A DNA stretch of 64,000 nt from Bacillus sp. FJAT-29937 (lineage in GTDB: Bacteria > Bacillota > Bacilli > Bacillales > Cytobacillaceae), in contig NZ_LMAS01000010.1 of NCBI RefSeq assembly GCF_001509555.1, positions 1-64,000 of the forward strand. Direction: 5' to 3'. Below, in pieces: positions 43,722-51,156 of the stretch. The number at the start of each line of letters is the position of its first letter. The stretch's first letter is position 1. The notes beneath the pieces were generated by a model that saw only the letters and a list, made by a program, of their open reading frames with translations, was not told the origin of the DNA and did no database searches. The position numbers and the translations under genes are program-made.

Positions 43722-45076
43722 TACTCACATCTCTCCTCAGTTGGTAAATATTTTTTAGCAAAAGCTTCAAAAGTGGTTTGCAAACGCTTTAGTAATTCAT
43801 CTATTTCTTGGAAAGTAATCGTAAGAGGAGGTGCTAATAAAACCGCATCGCCATTCATCCCATCAATGCCGGCGCCTGCCGGATAGATAATTAGCCCGCA
43901 GGTTTGTGCCAGCTGGATTAAATTTTGCGTAAATAGAAGGGATCTCGGGAAAGGCGTTTTATCTTCAGCGTTTTGGACAAATTCCAACCCAACCATAAGC
44001 CCTTTCCCACGAATATCTCCAATAAACGGGAAGTTTTCTTGTAATTCGGCTAGTTTTTCCATTAAGTAATTCCCTTTTTGATCAACCTCTTTTATAATTT
44101 CGTTTTTATCTAAGTATTCAAGAACTGCAAGGGATACTGCACATGACTGGGGGTTTGCACTTAAAGTATGTCCGCTCATGACGATTTTTGACCCGGAGAG
44201 GATGGGCTCCATCACCTTTTCACTGACTAAAGCAGCGGCTATTGGAGCATAGCCAGCACCCATTCCTTTTCCTAATGCAACAATATCCGGCTCGATGCCC
44301 CAATGCTCACAGGCTAACATCGCACCCGTTCTGCCAAAGCCGGTCATCACTTCATCCGCAATAAAAAGAATCCCGTTTTTATCACAAATTTCTTTAATGA
44401 CCTTATAGTAGCCCTTAGGCGGGGTAATGGCTGCACCAGAAGCGCCAATGATTGGTTCGGCAATAAAAGCTGCTATATGATCAGCACCGATCCGCTTTAT
44501 TACAGTATCAAGCTCCTGTGCACAGACATACCCACAATCTGGCGCCTCTCGATTATATGGACAGCGATAACAATAGGGGGGATGAATAACTGGAAAATCT
44601 TCAAGAAGCGGAATAAACCTTGCTCGTCTGCCTGTATGACCAGACATAGATAAAGCACCTAAAGTAATCCCATGGTAGCTCATCCACCTCGATAATACTT
44701 TCGTCTTTGTCTGGACCCCCTTTTCCTGCCAATATTGAATAGCAATTTTCATCGCCGTTTCCGTTGCTTCTGAACCGCTATTTACAAAGAAACACCAGTT
44801 CAAGTCTCCAATCGTTTGCTCGGCAATTTTTCGTGCAAGATTCTCAGCAGCATCACTCGTAAACTGCGACCGATAGACAAATGAAACCCGTTTAGCCTGC
44901 TCATGCATGGCATCAATAATTTCCTTTACCCCATGACCAATATTGGCTGTAATGGCTCCAGATGACGCATCCAAATATTCCTTCCCTTCTTGATCGTATA
45001 AGTATATTCCTTTGCCATAATCAATCACTGGATATTCATTTTCCAGCACTGGTTTTATTAAATTGGACTTATTCAT
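43721..45076 (-). CDS. yodT: Class III aminotransferase, YodT-like
   Basis: 451 residues of the PLP-dependent class III (omega-amino acid) aminotransferases: VNSGSEATETAMKIA, WMSYHGITLGALSMSG, FIADEVMTGFGRTG, ALGKGMGAGYAPIAA with the Schiff-base Lys, SGHTLSANPQSCA. It begins the yodT-S-R-Q-ablB series and likely removes the remaining amino group in beta-lysine catabolism. Start at ATG 45076 behind GGGGGAGGG. No sigma-54 box was found upstream. Confidence 0.92.
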   Translation of the reverse strand: MNKSNLIKPVLENEYPVIDYGKGIYLYDQEGKEYLDASSGAITANIGHGVKEIIDAMHEQAKRVSFVYRSQFTSDAAENLARKIAEQTIGDLNWCFFVNSGSEATETAMKIAIQYWQEKGVQTKTKVLSRWMSYHGITLGALSMSGHTGRRARFIPLLEDFPVIHPPYCYRCPYNREAPDCGYVCAQELDTVIKRIGADHIAAFIAEPIIGASGAAITPPKGYYKVIKEICDKNGILFIADEVMTGFGRTGAMLACEHWGIEPDIVALGKGMGAGYAPIAAALVSEKVMEPILSGSKIVMSGHTLSANPQSCAVSLAVLEYLDKNEIIKEVDQKGNYLMEKLAELQENFPFIGDIRGKGLMVGLEFVQNAEDKTPFPRSLLFTQNLIQLAQTCGLIIYPAGAGIDGMNGDAVLLAPPLTITFQEIDELLKRLQTTFEAFAKKYLPTEERCE

Positions 45077-45216
45077 AAGCCCTCCCCCTCCATCCAATTG
45101 AGAAAGCAATTTCTTATCTTTAGGACAATACTAGATTATATGAGGAGAATGTTTGAATCTTTCATGGAGAAAACGAAAATAAAATAAGTAGATAGAAACG
45201 GGGATGCAAAATAAAA

Positions 45217-45245
45217 AAGACTGCTCCGAATCCGAAGTCAGTCTT
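45217..45245 (-). terminator. Intrinsic terminator after yjcZ-type gene
   Basis: AAGACTG/CAGTCTT stem with a T-run on the minus strand. Confidence 0.75.
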
Positions 45246-45261
45246 GATGATATTAGATATC

Positions 45262-45450
45262 TTAACAGAAACTGCAGCTGGCACCAATGATGATTAATAG
45301 AATAAACAATACAACAATTAGCGCAAAGCCTCCACCAAAGCCACAACCGCCGCCTACAGGATAACCGTATCCAGGACCAGCAAAGGCACCCCCTACAGGA
45401 TAACCGTATCCAGGATAGCAAGGATCATACCCACAGCCACTTCCATACAT
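45262..45450 (-). CDS. YjcZ family sporulation protein
   Basis: The 62-residue protein has a Gly/Tyr/Pro/Cys-rich start (two copies of PGYGYPVGG) and the signature YjcZ helix GGFALIVVLFILLIIIGAS near the C-terminus. Such small proteins are sporulation products (SscA family). A 24-base direct repeat (45353-45376 and 45392-45415) underlies the peptide repeat. A sigma-K/E-like promoter lies upstream. Confidence 0.9.
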   Translation of the reverse strand: MYGSGCGYDPCYPGYGYPVGGAFAGPGYGYPVGGGCGFGGGFALIVVLFILLIIIGASCSFC

Positions 45451-45491
45451 ATTCCTTCACTCCTCATCTTTTTAAAGGCATTTTTCCATAT

Positions 45492-45519
45492 TACCTTATG
45501 AAATGGGAGCTTGACCTGT
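45492..45519 (-). promoter_or_regulatory. Putative sigma-K/E promoter of yjcZ-type gene
   Basis: On the minus strand AC, a 17-base spacer, then CATAAGGTA fits the mother-cell pattern (AC-N16/17-CATANNNTA), about 42 bases before the start codon. Confidence 0.5.
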
Positions 45520-45621
45520 ACGGGTATTTGCCTAATTTTCCAAAAGTTACACATTAGATTAAAGGAATAACCTCCAAAATGCAGAAGAGATCTCATGTTC
45601 TGAGATCTCAATAACTAACCA

Positions 45622-46689
45622 TTAATACATTTTCCTTTTTGACTTTTTCATGTTTATGTTAATGCTTTTCCAGCGTTTCTTCTCTTCCAGCTGCGCGCGC
45701 TGATCTTGTTTTCTTTCTAAATAAGCCAATTCCCTTTGCAGCTTTTTGTAGCTCGCAAGACGATTGCTATCGAGCAAACCGTTTTTAATTGCAAGTTCAA
45801 CAGCACATCCTGGCTCTTTCGTATGGCTGCAGTCCCGATACTTACATTGCTCGGCTATCTCTTCAATATCTGTAAAGCTTTCCAATAATCCATCAGCACT
45901 TTCCCAAAGCTGAAGCTCTCTCATACCCGGAGTATCAATTAAAACTGTTCCCCCTGGCAGCAGAACTAACTCACGATGGGTTGTCGTATGGCGTCCCTTA
46001 TCATCATCTTCGCGAATTTCCTGTACCTTTTGCTTTTCGGCACCTAACAGATAATTCGTTAAAGTTGATTTGCCGACACCTGATGAGCCGAGCAGAGCAA
46101 TAGTTTTCCCCGGAAGAAGATATGGCTGTAAACCTTCCATTCCTTCTTCCTCGAGCACACTGACCGAAACAATCGGTACACCCATTGCAATTCCTTCAAC
46201 TTCAGATAATTTTCCTTCAATATCATTACATAAATCAGCTTTCGTTAAAACAATGACTGGATTTGCCCCGCTTTCCCATGATAGAAGCAAATATCTTTCG
46301 ATTCTGCGTAAATTTAAATCATCATTTAAAGAATTCACAAGAAATATTGTATCGACATTCGTTGCGACGATTTGCTCTTCAGTATTTTCACCGGCAGCTT
46401 TTCTAGAAAATTTACTTTTTCTTGGCAACACATGATGAATGGTGCCACGACCTTCATCATGGCGAGCTTTCAAAACAACCCAATCGCCAACTGCGGGATA
46501 ATCTTCTCTTGAACCTGCCATATATGCAAACTTTCCAGCCACTTCACACAATAATTCGCCTTCCTCAGTCCAAACCCGATACATTCTTTTATGTTCAAGC
46601 GAAACGCGTCCTACTGAATAGCCCTCTAGTTTGAAGGCTTCAAATGCCTTTTCAAAAAAATCATTAAAACCAATTAAATTTAAATTCAA
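45622..46689 (-). CDS. RsgA-type circularly permuted GTPase, second-type paralogue
   Basis: The 355-residue protein has an OB domain (about 25-95, YRVWTEEGELLCEVAGKFAY), a circularly permuted GTPase in the order G4 LTKADL, G1 GSSGVGKSTL, G2 RHTTTH, G3 DTPGM, and a C-terminal zinc-binding domain (CKYRDCSHTKEPGCAV). RsgA helps 30S maturation. At about 355 residues it is longer than the housekeeping Bacillus RsgA (about 298), so it is probably an extra paralogue. I choose TTG 46689 behind GGAGG. An apparent attenuator precedes it. Confidence 0.88.
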   Translation of the reverse strand: MNLNLIGFNDFFEKAFEAFKLEGYSVGRVSLEHKRMYRVWTEEGELLCEVAGKFAYMAGSREDYPAVGDWVVLKARHDEGRGTIHHVLPRKSKFSRKAAGENTEEQIVATNVDTIFLVNSLNDDLNLRRIERYLLLSWESGANPVIVLTKADLCNDIEGKLSEVEGIAMGVPIVSVSVLEEEGMEGLQPYLLPGKTIALLGSSGVGKSTLTNYLLGAEKQKVQEIREDDDKGRHTTTHRELVLLPGGTVLIDTPGMRELQLWESADGLLESFTDIEEIAEQCKYRDCSHTKEPGCAVELAIKNGLLDSNRLASYKKLQRELAYLERKQDQRAQLEEKKRWKSININMKKSKRKMY

Positions 46690-46721
46690 GTTTTCTTCCT
46701 CCATGCAAATAAAATATAAAA

Positions 46722-46749
46722 AAACCATAGGCACCACAGCCCATGGTTT
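46722..46749 (-). terminator. Intrinsic terminator in the leader of the RsgA-type gene
   Basis: AAACCATGGGC-TGTGGT-GCCTATGGTTT (one mismatch) followed by a run of T on the minus strand, 33 bases upstream of the TTG start and downstream of the leader peptide ORF. No other minus-strand gene ends here, so it is best read as an attenuator. Confidence 0.75.
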
Positions 46750-46858
46750 AATAAGCATAGAAAAAGAACTTTCCTATCACATTAAACAGATTTAAATTGG
46801 GCTGTGCAAATATTTACGACAATGAGATTACTTACAATTAATAATTTTGTCATTGCAC
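46735..46858 (-). promoter_or_regulatory. Attenuator-like leader with competing hairpins
   Basis: Four segments in transcript order: GTGCAA (46858-46853), TTGCAC extended as CACAGCCCA (46809-46798), TGGGCTGTG (46743-46735), and the terminator 3' arm (46732-46722). Segment 1 can pair with 2, 2 with 3 (nine pairs), or 3 with 4 (terminator). Segment 1 overlaps the leader-peptide start and segment 2 lies in its codons 15-19. Confidence 0.65.
46782..46853 (-). CDS. Leader peptide of the RsgA-type gene
   Basis: A 23-residue ORF (MTKLLIVSNLIVVNICTAQF then KSV) with GGCGGGTGA six bases before its ATG. It lies between the upstream spacer and the terminator that precedes the RsgA-type gene. Hydrophobic content (LIVVNI) recalls stalling peptides of antibiotic-inducible genes, but that is only resemblance. 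Confidence 0.6.
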   Translation of the reverse strand: MTKLLIVSNLIVVNICTAQFKSV

Positions 46859-46961
46859 TTCACCCGCCTTTCAACTAATTAAGTTAATTATATGGAACTT
46901 CCAACCATTTGTAAAGTGTTTTCAACTATATCTTAAAGATTGAAAAGTACATGTAGGTGAC

Positions 46962-46989
46962 ACCAACCTATGCCCTTCCGCATAACTTA
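46962..46989 (+). promoter_or_regulatory. Putative sigma-K/E promoter of the DUF4397 gene
   Basis: AC (46962-46963), 17-base spacer, CATAACTTA (46981-46989) matches the mother-cell -10 pattern CATANNNTA, 35 bases upstream of the ATG. Confidence 0.45.
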
Positions 46990-47024
46990 TTGACGTATAC
47001 ACCATCTAGATAGGAGCGAGGGGT

Positions 47025-47789
47025 ATGTCCCGAAATCAAAATTATTATGATTTTTTACAAAAGGCAAGTTTATATGACCTGCTTGCAAATTATTATAAAT
47101 ATATAAATCCTTCCAGCCACATTGCCTATTATCAGAAGCATTTACAGTATATGAATTTGGCAGCTCAAATGATGCGTACTCAACCGATGCCGAACCAACA
47201 AGATAGTAATCTTTCAGGAAAAGTACGTTTCATTCATGCTTCCATTGATGCCCCTAATGTAGATATATATATTGATGGCATCCGGATATTAAAGGATTTC
47301 TCTCATAAAGATGTAAGTAATTATCTTTCTTTGCCTGTTGGCAAACATCAAGTTGACATTTATCCGTCAGGCAATATGGTTTCGACTGTCCTAAGCCGAA
47401 AAATAATGATTGAGCATGGAAAACATTATACCTTTATTCCTTCTGGGCATGTAAAGAACATGAAGTGGCTTGCCCTTGAGGACGATCCGCGTGTGCCTAT
47501 AGGTGGAACAAAGATTAGATTCATTCATCTTTCTCCTGATGCACCTGCTTTAGATATCGCTGTTAAGGATAGAGATGTCATTTTTTCTAATATATCCTAC
47601 CGTAAATATACTAGCTTTCTCGGACTGCATCCAATGACAGTGGACCTTGAAGCAAGAATTGCTGGTTCCACTAATGTTGCCTTGCCCATTCCACAACTGC
47701 AATTAATGCCAAATAAAGCTTATTCCATCCTCATCATTGGTTCGATTACGAGCGAGCCTGGACTTGAAGTAGTCATCATTAATAATTAA
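47025..47789 (+). CDS. DUF4397 domain-containing protein
   Basis: The 254-residue protein has an N-terminal Tyr/Gln-rich region, then two DUF4397 repeats, each opening with KVRFIHASIDAPNVDIYIDG and KIRFIHLSPDAPALDIAVKD. No signal peptide is seen, so it is likely cytoplasmic or a spore component. GGAGCGAGGGG precedes the ATG, and a sigma-K/E-like promoter suggests sporulation expression. Function of the family is unknown. Confidence 0.85.
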   Translation: MSRNQNYYDFLQKASLYDLLANYYKYINPSSHIAYYQKHLQYMNLAAQMMRTQPMPNQQDSNLSGKVRFIHASIDAPNVDIYIDGIRILKDFSHKDVSNYLSLPVGKHQVDIYPSGNMVSTVLSRKIMIEHGKHYTFIPSGHVKNMKWLALEDDPRVPIGGTKIRFIHLSPDAPALDIAVKDRDVIFSNISYRKYTSFLGLHPMTVDLEARIAGSTNVALPIPQLQLMPNKAYSILIIGSITSEPGLEVVIINN

Positions 47790-47795
47790 AAAAGC

Positions 47796-47827
47796 ATAAT
47801 GCAAAGGTAGACCTGCCTTTGCATTAT
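47796..47827. terminator. Intrinsic terminator between convergent genes
   Basis: ATAATGCAAAGG pairs with CCTTTGCATTAT around an eight-base loop; TTTTT follows within three bases on the plus strand. Confidence 0.8.
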
Positions 47828-47846
47828 ACTTTTTGATCGATGTATC

Positions 47847-48434
47847 TTATTTAATTGGTACGAGCAGCGTGAAACGAATATCATCATTTTTTAAATCGAA
47901 TTCATCAACCTTTACATGAATATCACTTTTCAATTTCATTTTTTGTAATGAAACATAGATTCTTTCCTCGTTTGGCTGTATCGTAACCCAATTGGGCACT
48001 TTATATTTATCCTTCACAAACTTTAAAACATAAGACACTGGCAATTGAAGCTGACCGACGGATATTGATTTCTGCTGTAGAAGTATATCCCCATTATCTA
48101 AAGCAATCGGTTCAAATGTTAGCTTCATTTGAATTTCCTGACTAAATACTGGCAGAGACCCATATAACTCTACTTCATTATTTAAGAAAATTTGGTAATC
48201 AATTGGCCCGGTTAATCCTTCCTTGTCAAGATAATGGTTGATCACTTCGTTTAAGTCTGCCTTGTCTGTCTGGATTCTAAATGGTACATGCCCCTTTAAA
48301 TCAATGTTTTGAGGTGAATATTGATCATCTTTAACAGGAGTATTTACGACCGCCATTAACACCGCGATGACAATTATGTTAATCACCAGTAAAAGGAAAA
48401 AGAGTTTTTTCCATTTCTGTTCCTTCAATTTCAA
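47847..48434 (-). CDS. ypmS: YpmS family protein (DUF2140)
   Basis: The 195-residue protein has an N-terminal membrane anchor (FFLLLVINIIVIAVLMAVV) and the YpmS/DUF2140 body (HVPFRIQTDKADLNEVINHYL, YVLKFVKDKYKVPNWVTIQP). Unknown function, extracytoplasmic. TTG start overlaps the ypmR stop (TTGA). Order ypmQ-ypmR-ypmS is as in B. subtilis. Confidence 0.85.
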   Translation of the reverse strand: MKLKEQKWKKLFFLLLVINIIVIAVLMAVVNTPVKDDQYSPQNIDLKGHVPFRIQTDKADLNEVINHYLDKEGLTGPIDYQIFLNNEVELYGSLPVFSQEIQMKLTFEPIALDNGDILLQQKSISVGQLQLPVSYVLKFVKDKYKVPNWVTIQPNEERIYVSLQKMKLKSDIHVKVDEFDLKNDDIRFTLLVPIK

Positions 48435-49264
48435 TTCTCTCCATTCCCCACTGTGTAGAATCTCTCTGTTAGCTTAGTTAATGCTTCTTCTTTCAATGTA
48501 TCATAAACCCTGCCGGCAATAAGCTCATAGCCTTTATCATTTGGATGGAAGTAATCTGTATATAGTAGATCCTTCGCATTTTTTTGAAAAATATCATCAA
48601 TTTCTACAAAAAACGTATTTGGATATTTTTCAAGGGTTTCTTTACTTGCCGTATTCCATTCATCCACAATTTCATTAATTTCATTAATATTAGCAAACCA
48701 TGAAATAAACGGGTTATATAATCCAACCAAAACAATAAGGCTATTAGGATTTTCCTTACGAATCTTAACGAGTGTATCATCCAAATTATTTTTAAATAGT
48801 TGGTTTTGTTTTTTAAAAGCCTTCATGTTTAAACTTGAAAAGTTTTCACGGACGACCTTCATCATATCATTCCCGCCTATTGTGACAATGACGATATCTG
48901 CCTCACCAATTGCAGTCTTTACCTTACTCGAATCTAGCCTTTTTAAGAGCTGATCAGAACGATTCCCTTTGACACCAAAATTATAAAACTCTGCATCACT
49001 TATTCCCTTATCATTTTCTAATTTTTCCTTTAAGTATGGAATATAGCCACCTCTATTTGTACTGTCCCCTACACCTTGAGTTAGTGAGTCTCCAGCAGAA
49101 ACAATTGTGATATCATGGGGAATAAAATCATCAGCCGGCATATTTTTTGCCGTCAGAAAGGTTTGTTTTGCTTGATTTAGTTTGCCAATTTCCGAAGAGG
49201 AATGAATATTGCATGAAGCAAGAATTAGTATGCTCATTATGAACATGGGGACTATGAATTTCAT
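48431..49264 (-). CDS. ypmR: SGNH/GDSL hydrolase lipoprotein, YpmR-like
   Basis: The 277-residue lipoprotein (lipobox ILASC) is an SGNH hydrolase: block I SAGDSLTQGVGD with catalytic Ser, block II with Gly in NFGVKGNRSDQ, block III TIGGNDMM, and block V YTDYFHPNDKGY with Asp/His. It is an extracellular esterase/lipase-type enzyme of unknown substrate. AAGGCGGGTG precedes the ATG. Confidence 0.92.
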   Translation of the reverse strand: MKFIVPMFIMSILILASCNIHSSSEIGKLNQAKQTFLTAKNMPADDFIPHDITIVSAGDSLTQGVGDSTNRGGYIPYLKEKLENDKGISDAEFYNFGVKGNRSDQLLKRLDSSKVKTAIGEADIVIVTIGGNDMMKVVRENFSSLNMKAFKKQNQLFKNNLDDTLVKIRKENPNSLIVLVGLYNPFISWFANINEINEIVDEWNTASKETLEKYPNTFFVEIDDIFQKNAKDLLYTDYFHPNDKGYELIAGRVYDTLKEEALTKLTERFYTVGNGEN

Positions 49265-49384
49265 GTAATCACCCGCCTTTTTAAAATCGCAGAAACATTA
49301 GAGGTGGGGGTACGTTTATTTACCGTATTGCTTATTATAACACGTTCATCTTTATTCATGACAAAAAAAAGACCTATGAAAGGT

Positions 49385-49966
49385 CTATTGTAAAGTTTTT
49401 ATGTCATTAATAATTTCTTCAAAAGGGATGTCTTCAAGGCCAGAATATAATTTCATGATCTTACCTTCTTGATTCACTAAATAAAAATATGTCTGGTGAA
49501 TAACATCAGGGTTATTTACAGGCTTTTTAACTATGGTTTTAAAGTTATCCATAGCAAATTTCTCAATTTCCTCTTGTTTATATCCAGTTAAAAAGTGCCA
49601 ATTACTAAAATCAACATCAAAATGTCCTGCATAGGTCGTTAATACCTCTGGGCTATCGATTTCTGGATCTACACTAAAGGAAACAAACTCGATATTCTCG
49701 ATTTTCTCTTTCTTCACCAAGTCCTGCAGCTTAGCCATATTAAAAGTCATTGGCAAACAAACGTCAGGACAGTTCGTGTAGATAAAATCGGCAACCCAAA
49801 CCTTTCCATTTAAATCCGACAGTCCTAAGGAATTATTATTTTGATCCGTAAAAGTAAAATCGGCAACTGGCCAGTTTTTGGCATCTTTTATTTCACTGCC
49901 GCCACAAGCCGACAGAATAAAGACTGTTATGACCGATATGATGATTGTTATGAATCTAGATTTCAT
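49385..49966 (-). CDS. ypmQ: SCO1/SenC family copper chaperone, YpmQ (BsSco)
   Basis: The 193-residue lipoprotein (lipobox ILSAC) has a thioredoxin-like fold with the Sco copper site: IYTNCPDVCLPMTF (CxxxC) and the distant His in PDVIHQTYFYLV. Sco proteins help assemble the CuA centre of cytochrome c oxidase outside the membrane. Length and layout match B. subtilis YpmQ. GAGGAGCGG precedes the ATG. Confidence 0.93.
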   Translation of the reverse strand: MKSRFITIIISVITVFILSACGGSEIKDAKNWPVADFTFTDQNNNSLGLSDLNGKVWVADFIYTNCPDVCLPMTFNMAKLQDLVKKEKIENIEFVSFSVDPEIDSPEVLTTYAGHFDVDFSNWHFLTGYKQEEIEKFAMDNFKTIVKKPVNNPDVIHQTYFYLVNQEGKIMKLYSGLEDIPFEEIINDIKTLQ

Positions 49967-50069
49967 TTCTGTATCCGCTCCTCTGCATATTCGAACCTAT
50001 TCTAGCAGACGGAAGCGAAAGAAGAAAGAAAAAAATATGGCAAACCTGTGACATTATACTGATGCGATT

Positions 50070-51059
50070 TTATGTTTCCTGAATTCCATCTATTGGCTTT
50101 CTCATTATGTCATAGAATGATCTAATAAATGTTGAATAGTTAAACTGAACAGCAACCTTATGAATTTTATATTCCTTTGATTCTAAATCAGGCTTTTTCC
50201 GAAAATCACCGATGCTTTCTCCAAACGCAATTCCTTTATCAATAACGACTTGGATAGGAACCTCAGCATATTTTATATCAGAGCTTTCCAGTAATGCCCA
50301 TAAGGTGAAAACATCATGTAATGGACTTCCGCTAATGCCAGGATTTGATTTTTGGTAGAAGGAATAATAATAATCGACCATTGGTTTTATTAAAAGGCCA
50401 ATTTTATTATTAGTTGAAAGGTAATATTGATGAAGCGAATCAATAATTGCTGGAGTAATAATCGCGGACATTGTTACATCTAATGGAAAAAGATGAATCT
50501 TCTTATGAGCATTATTTATTAATATTTTTGCTGCGTAAGGATCACCATAAAAATTTGCCTCTGCAATTGGCGTCACATTCCCTGGAACATTAAAGGCCCC
50601 GCCCATAATGTAATAATCATTTACCGTTTCCATTAGCCGCGGGGACAAAATAAATGCTGTTGCCAAAGAGGAAAGTCTGCCAACATTGACAATCGTGATG
50701 TTATGTTTGTACTTTTCAATTAACGTTTTTACTTCATGAAAATTTTCAAATAAATTTTCATTTACCTGCATATTAGGCAAAATGGGACCTAGCCCTTCAA
50801 GCCCGTGCACTTCTGGAACATATTTAGGCATTTCACCTGTCAGCGGCAGTTCCGCCCCGCCGAAAATCGGGATATTTCTAATACCTGTTACTTCCTGCAA
50901 ATATGCCGCATTCCGGATCGCATCTTTTCTTGAGACATTTCCATAATCTGCTACTATTCCAACAATATTAATTTCCTCGCAAAAATAAGCAAATAGGACT
51001 GCAACAATATCATCGATTCCAAAATCGCTAAATAGAAGGACATTTTTCACCCTCATCAT
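50070..51059 (-). CDS. Inosine-uridine preferring nucleoside hydrolase family protein
   Basis: The 329-residue protein has the calcium-binding N-terminal motif in the form FSDFGIDDIVA (canonical is DTDPGIDDA, so the first Asp is replaced by Ser-Asp), the GNVSRKDAIRNAAYLQ strand, YIMGGAFNVPGNVTPIAEANFY with Asn, and PLHD at the C-terminal metal His/Asp site. It hydrolyses ribonucleosides to base and ribose. GGGGGG lies before the tandem ATG codons. Confidence 0.88.
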   Translation of the reverse strand: MMRVKNVLLFSDFGIDDIVAVLFAYFCEEINIVGIVADYGNVSRKDAIRNAAYLQEVTGIRNIPIFGGAELPLTGEMPKYVPEVHGLEGLGPILPNMQVNENLFENFHEVKTLIEKYKHNITIVNVGRLSSLATAFILSPRLMETVNDYYIMGGAFNVPGNVTPIAEANFYGDPYAAKILINNAHKKIHLFPLDVTMSAIITPAIIDSLHQYYLSTNNKIGLLIKPMVDYYYSFYQKSNPGISGSPLHDVFTLWALLESSDIKYAEVPIQVVIDKGIAFGESIGDFRKKPDLESKEYKIHKVAVQFNYSTFIRSFYDIMRKPIDGIQET

Positions 51060-51156
51060 CAATCCCCCCTGCTATTTATCATATTCACATAGCTTGAATA
51101 ATTAGAAAGAAATATCCAATTTTCTGGGTAAAATCAAATTCAAGGATTACTTTTCG

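Noticed and set aside
45077..45180. Sigma-54 promoter before yodT
   Set aside because: TTGC is present but GG is not found twelve bases upstream of its GC.
45131..45421. 96-codon Cys/Trp-rich ORF
   Set aside because: Alternative frame of the yjcZ-type gene extending past its terminator; yjcZ frame has the family signature.
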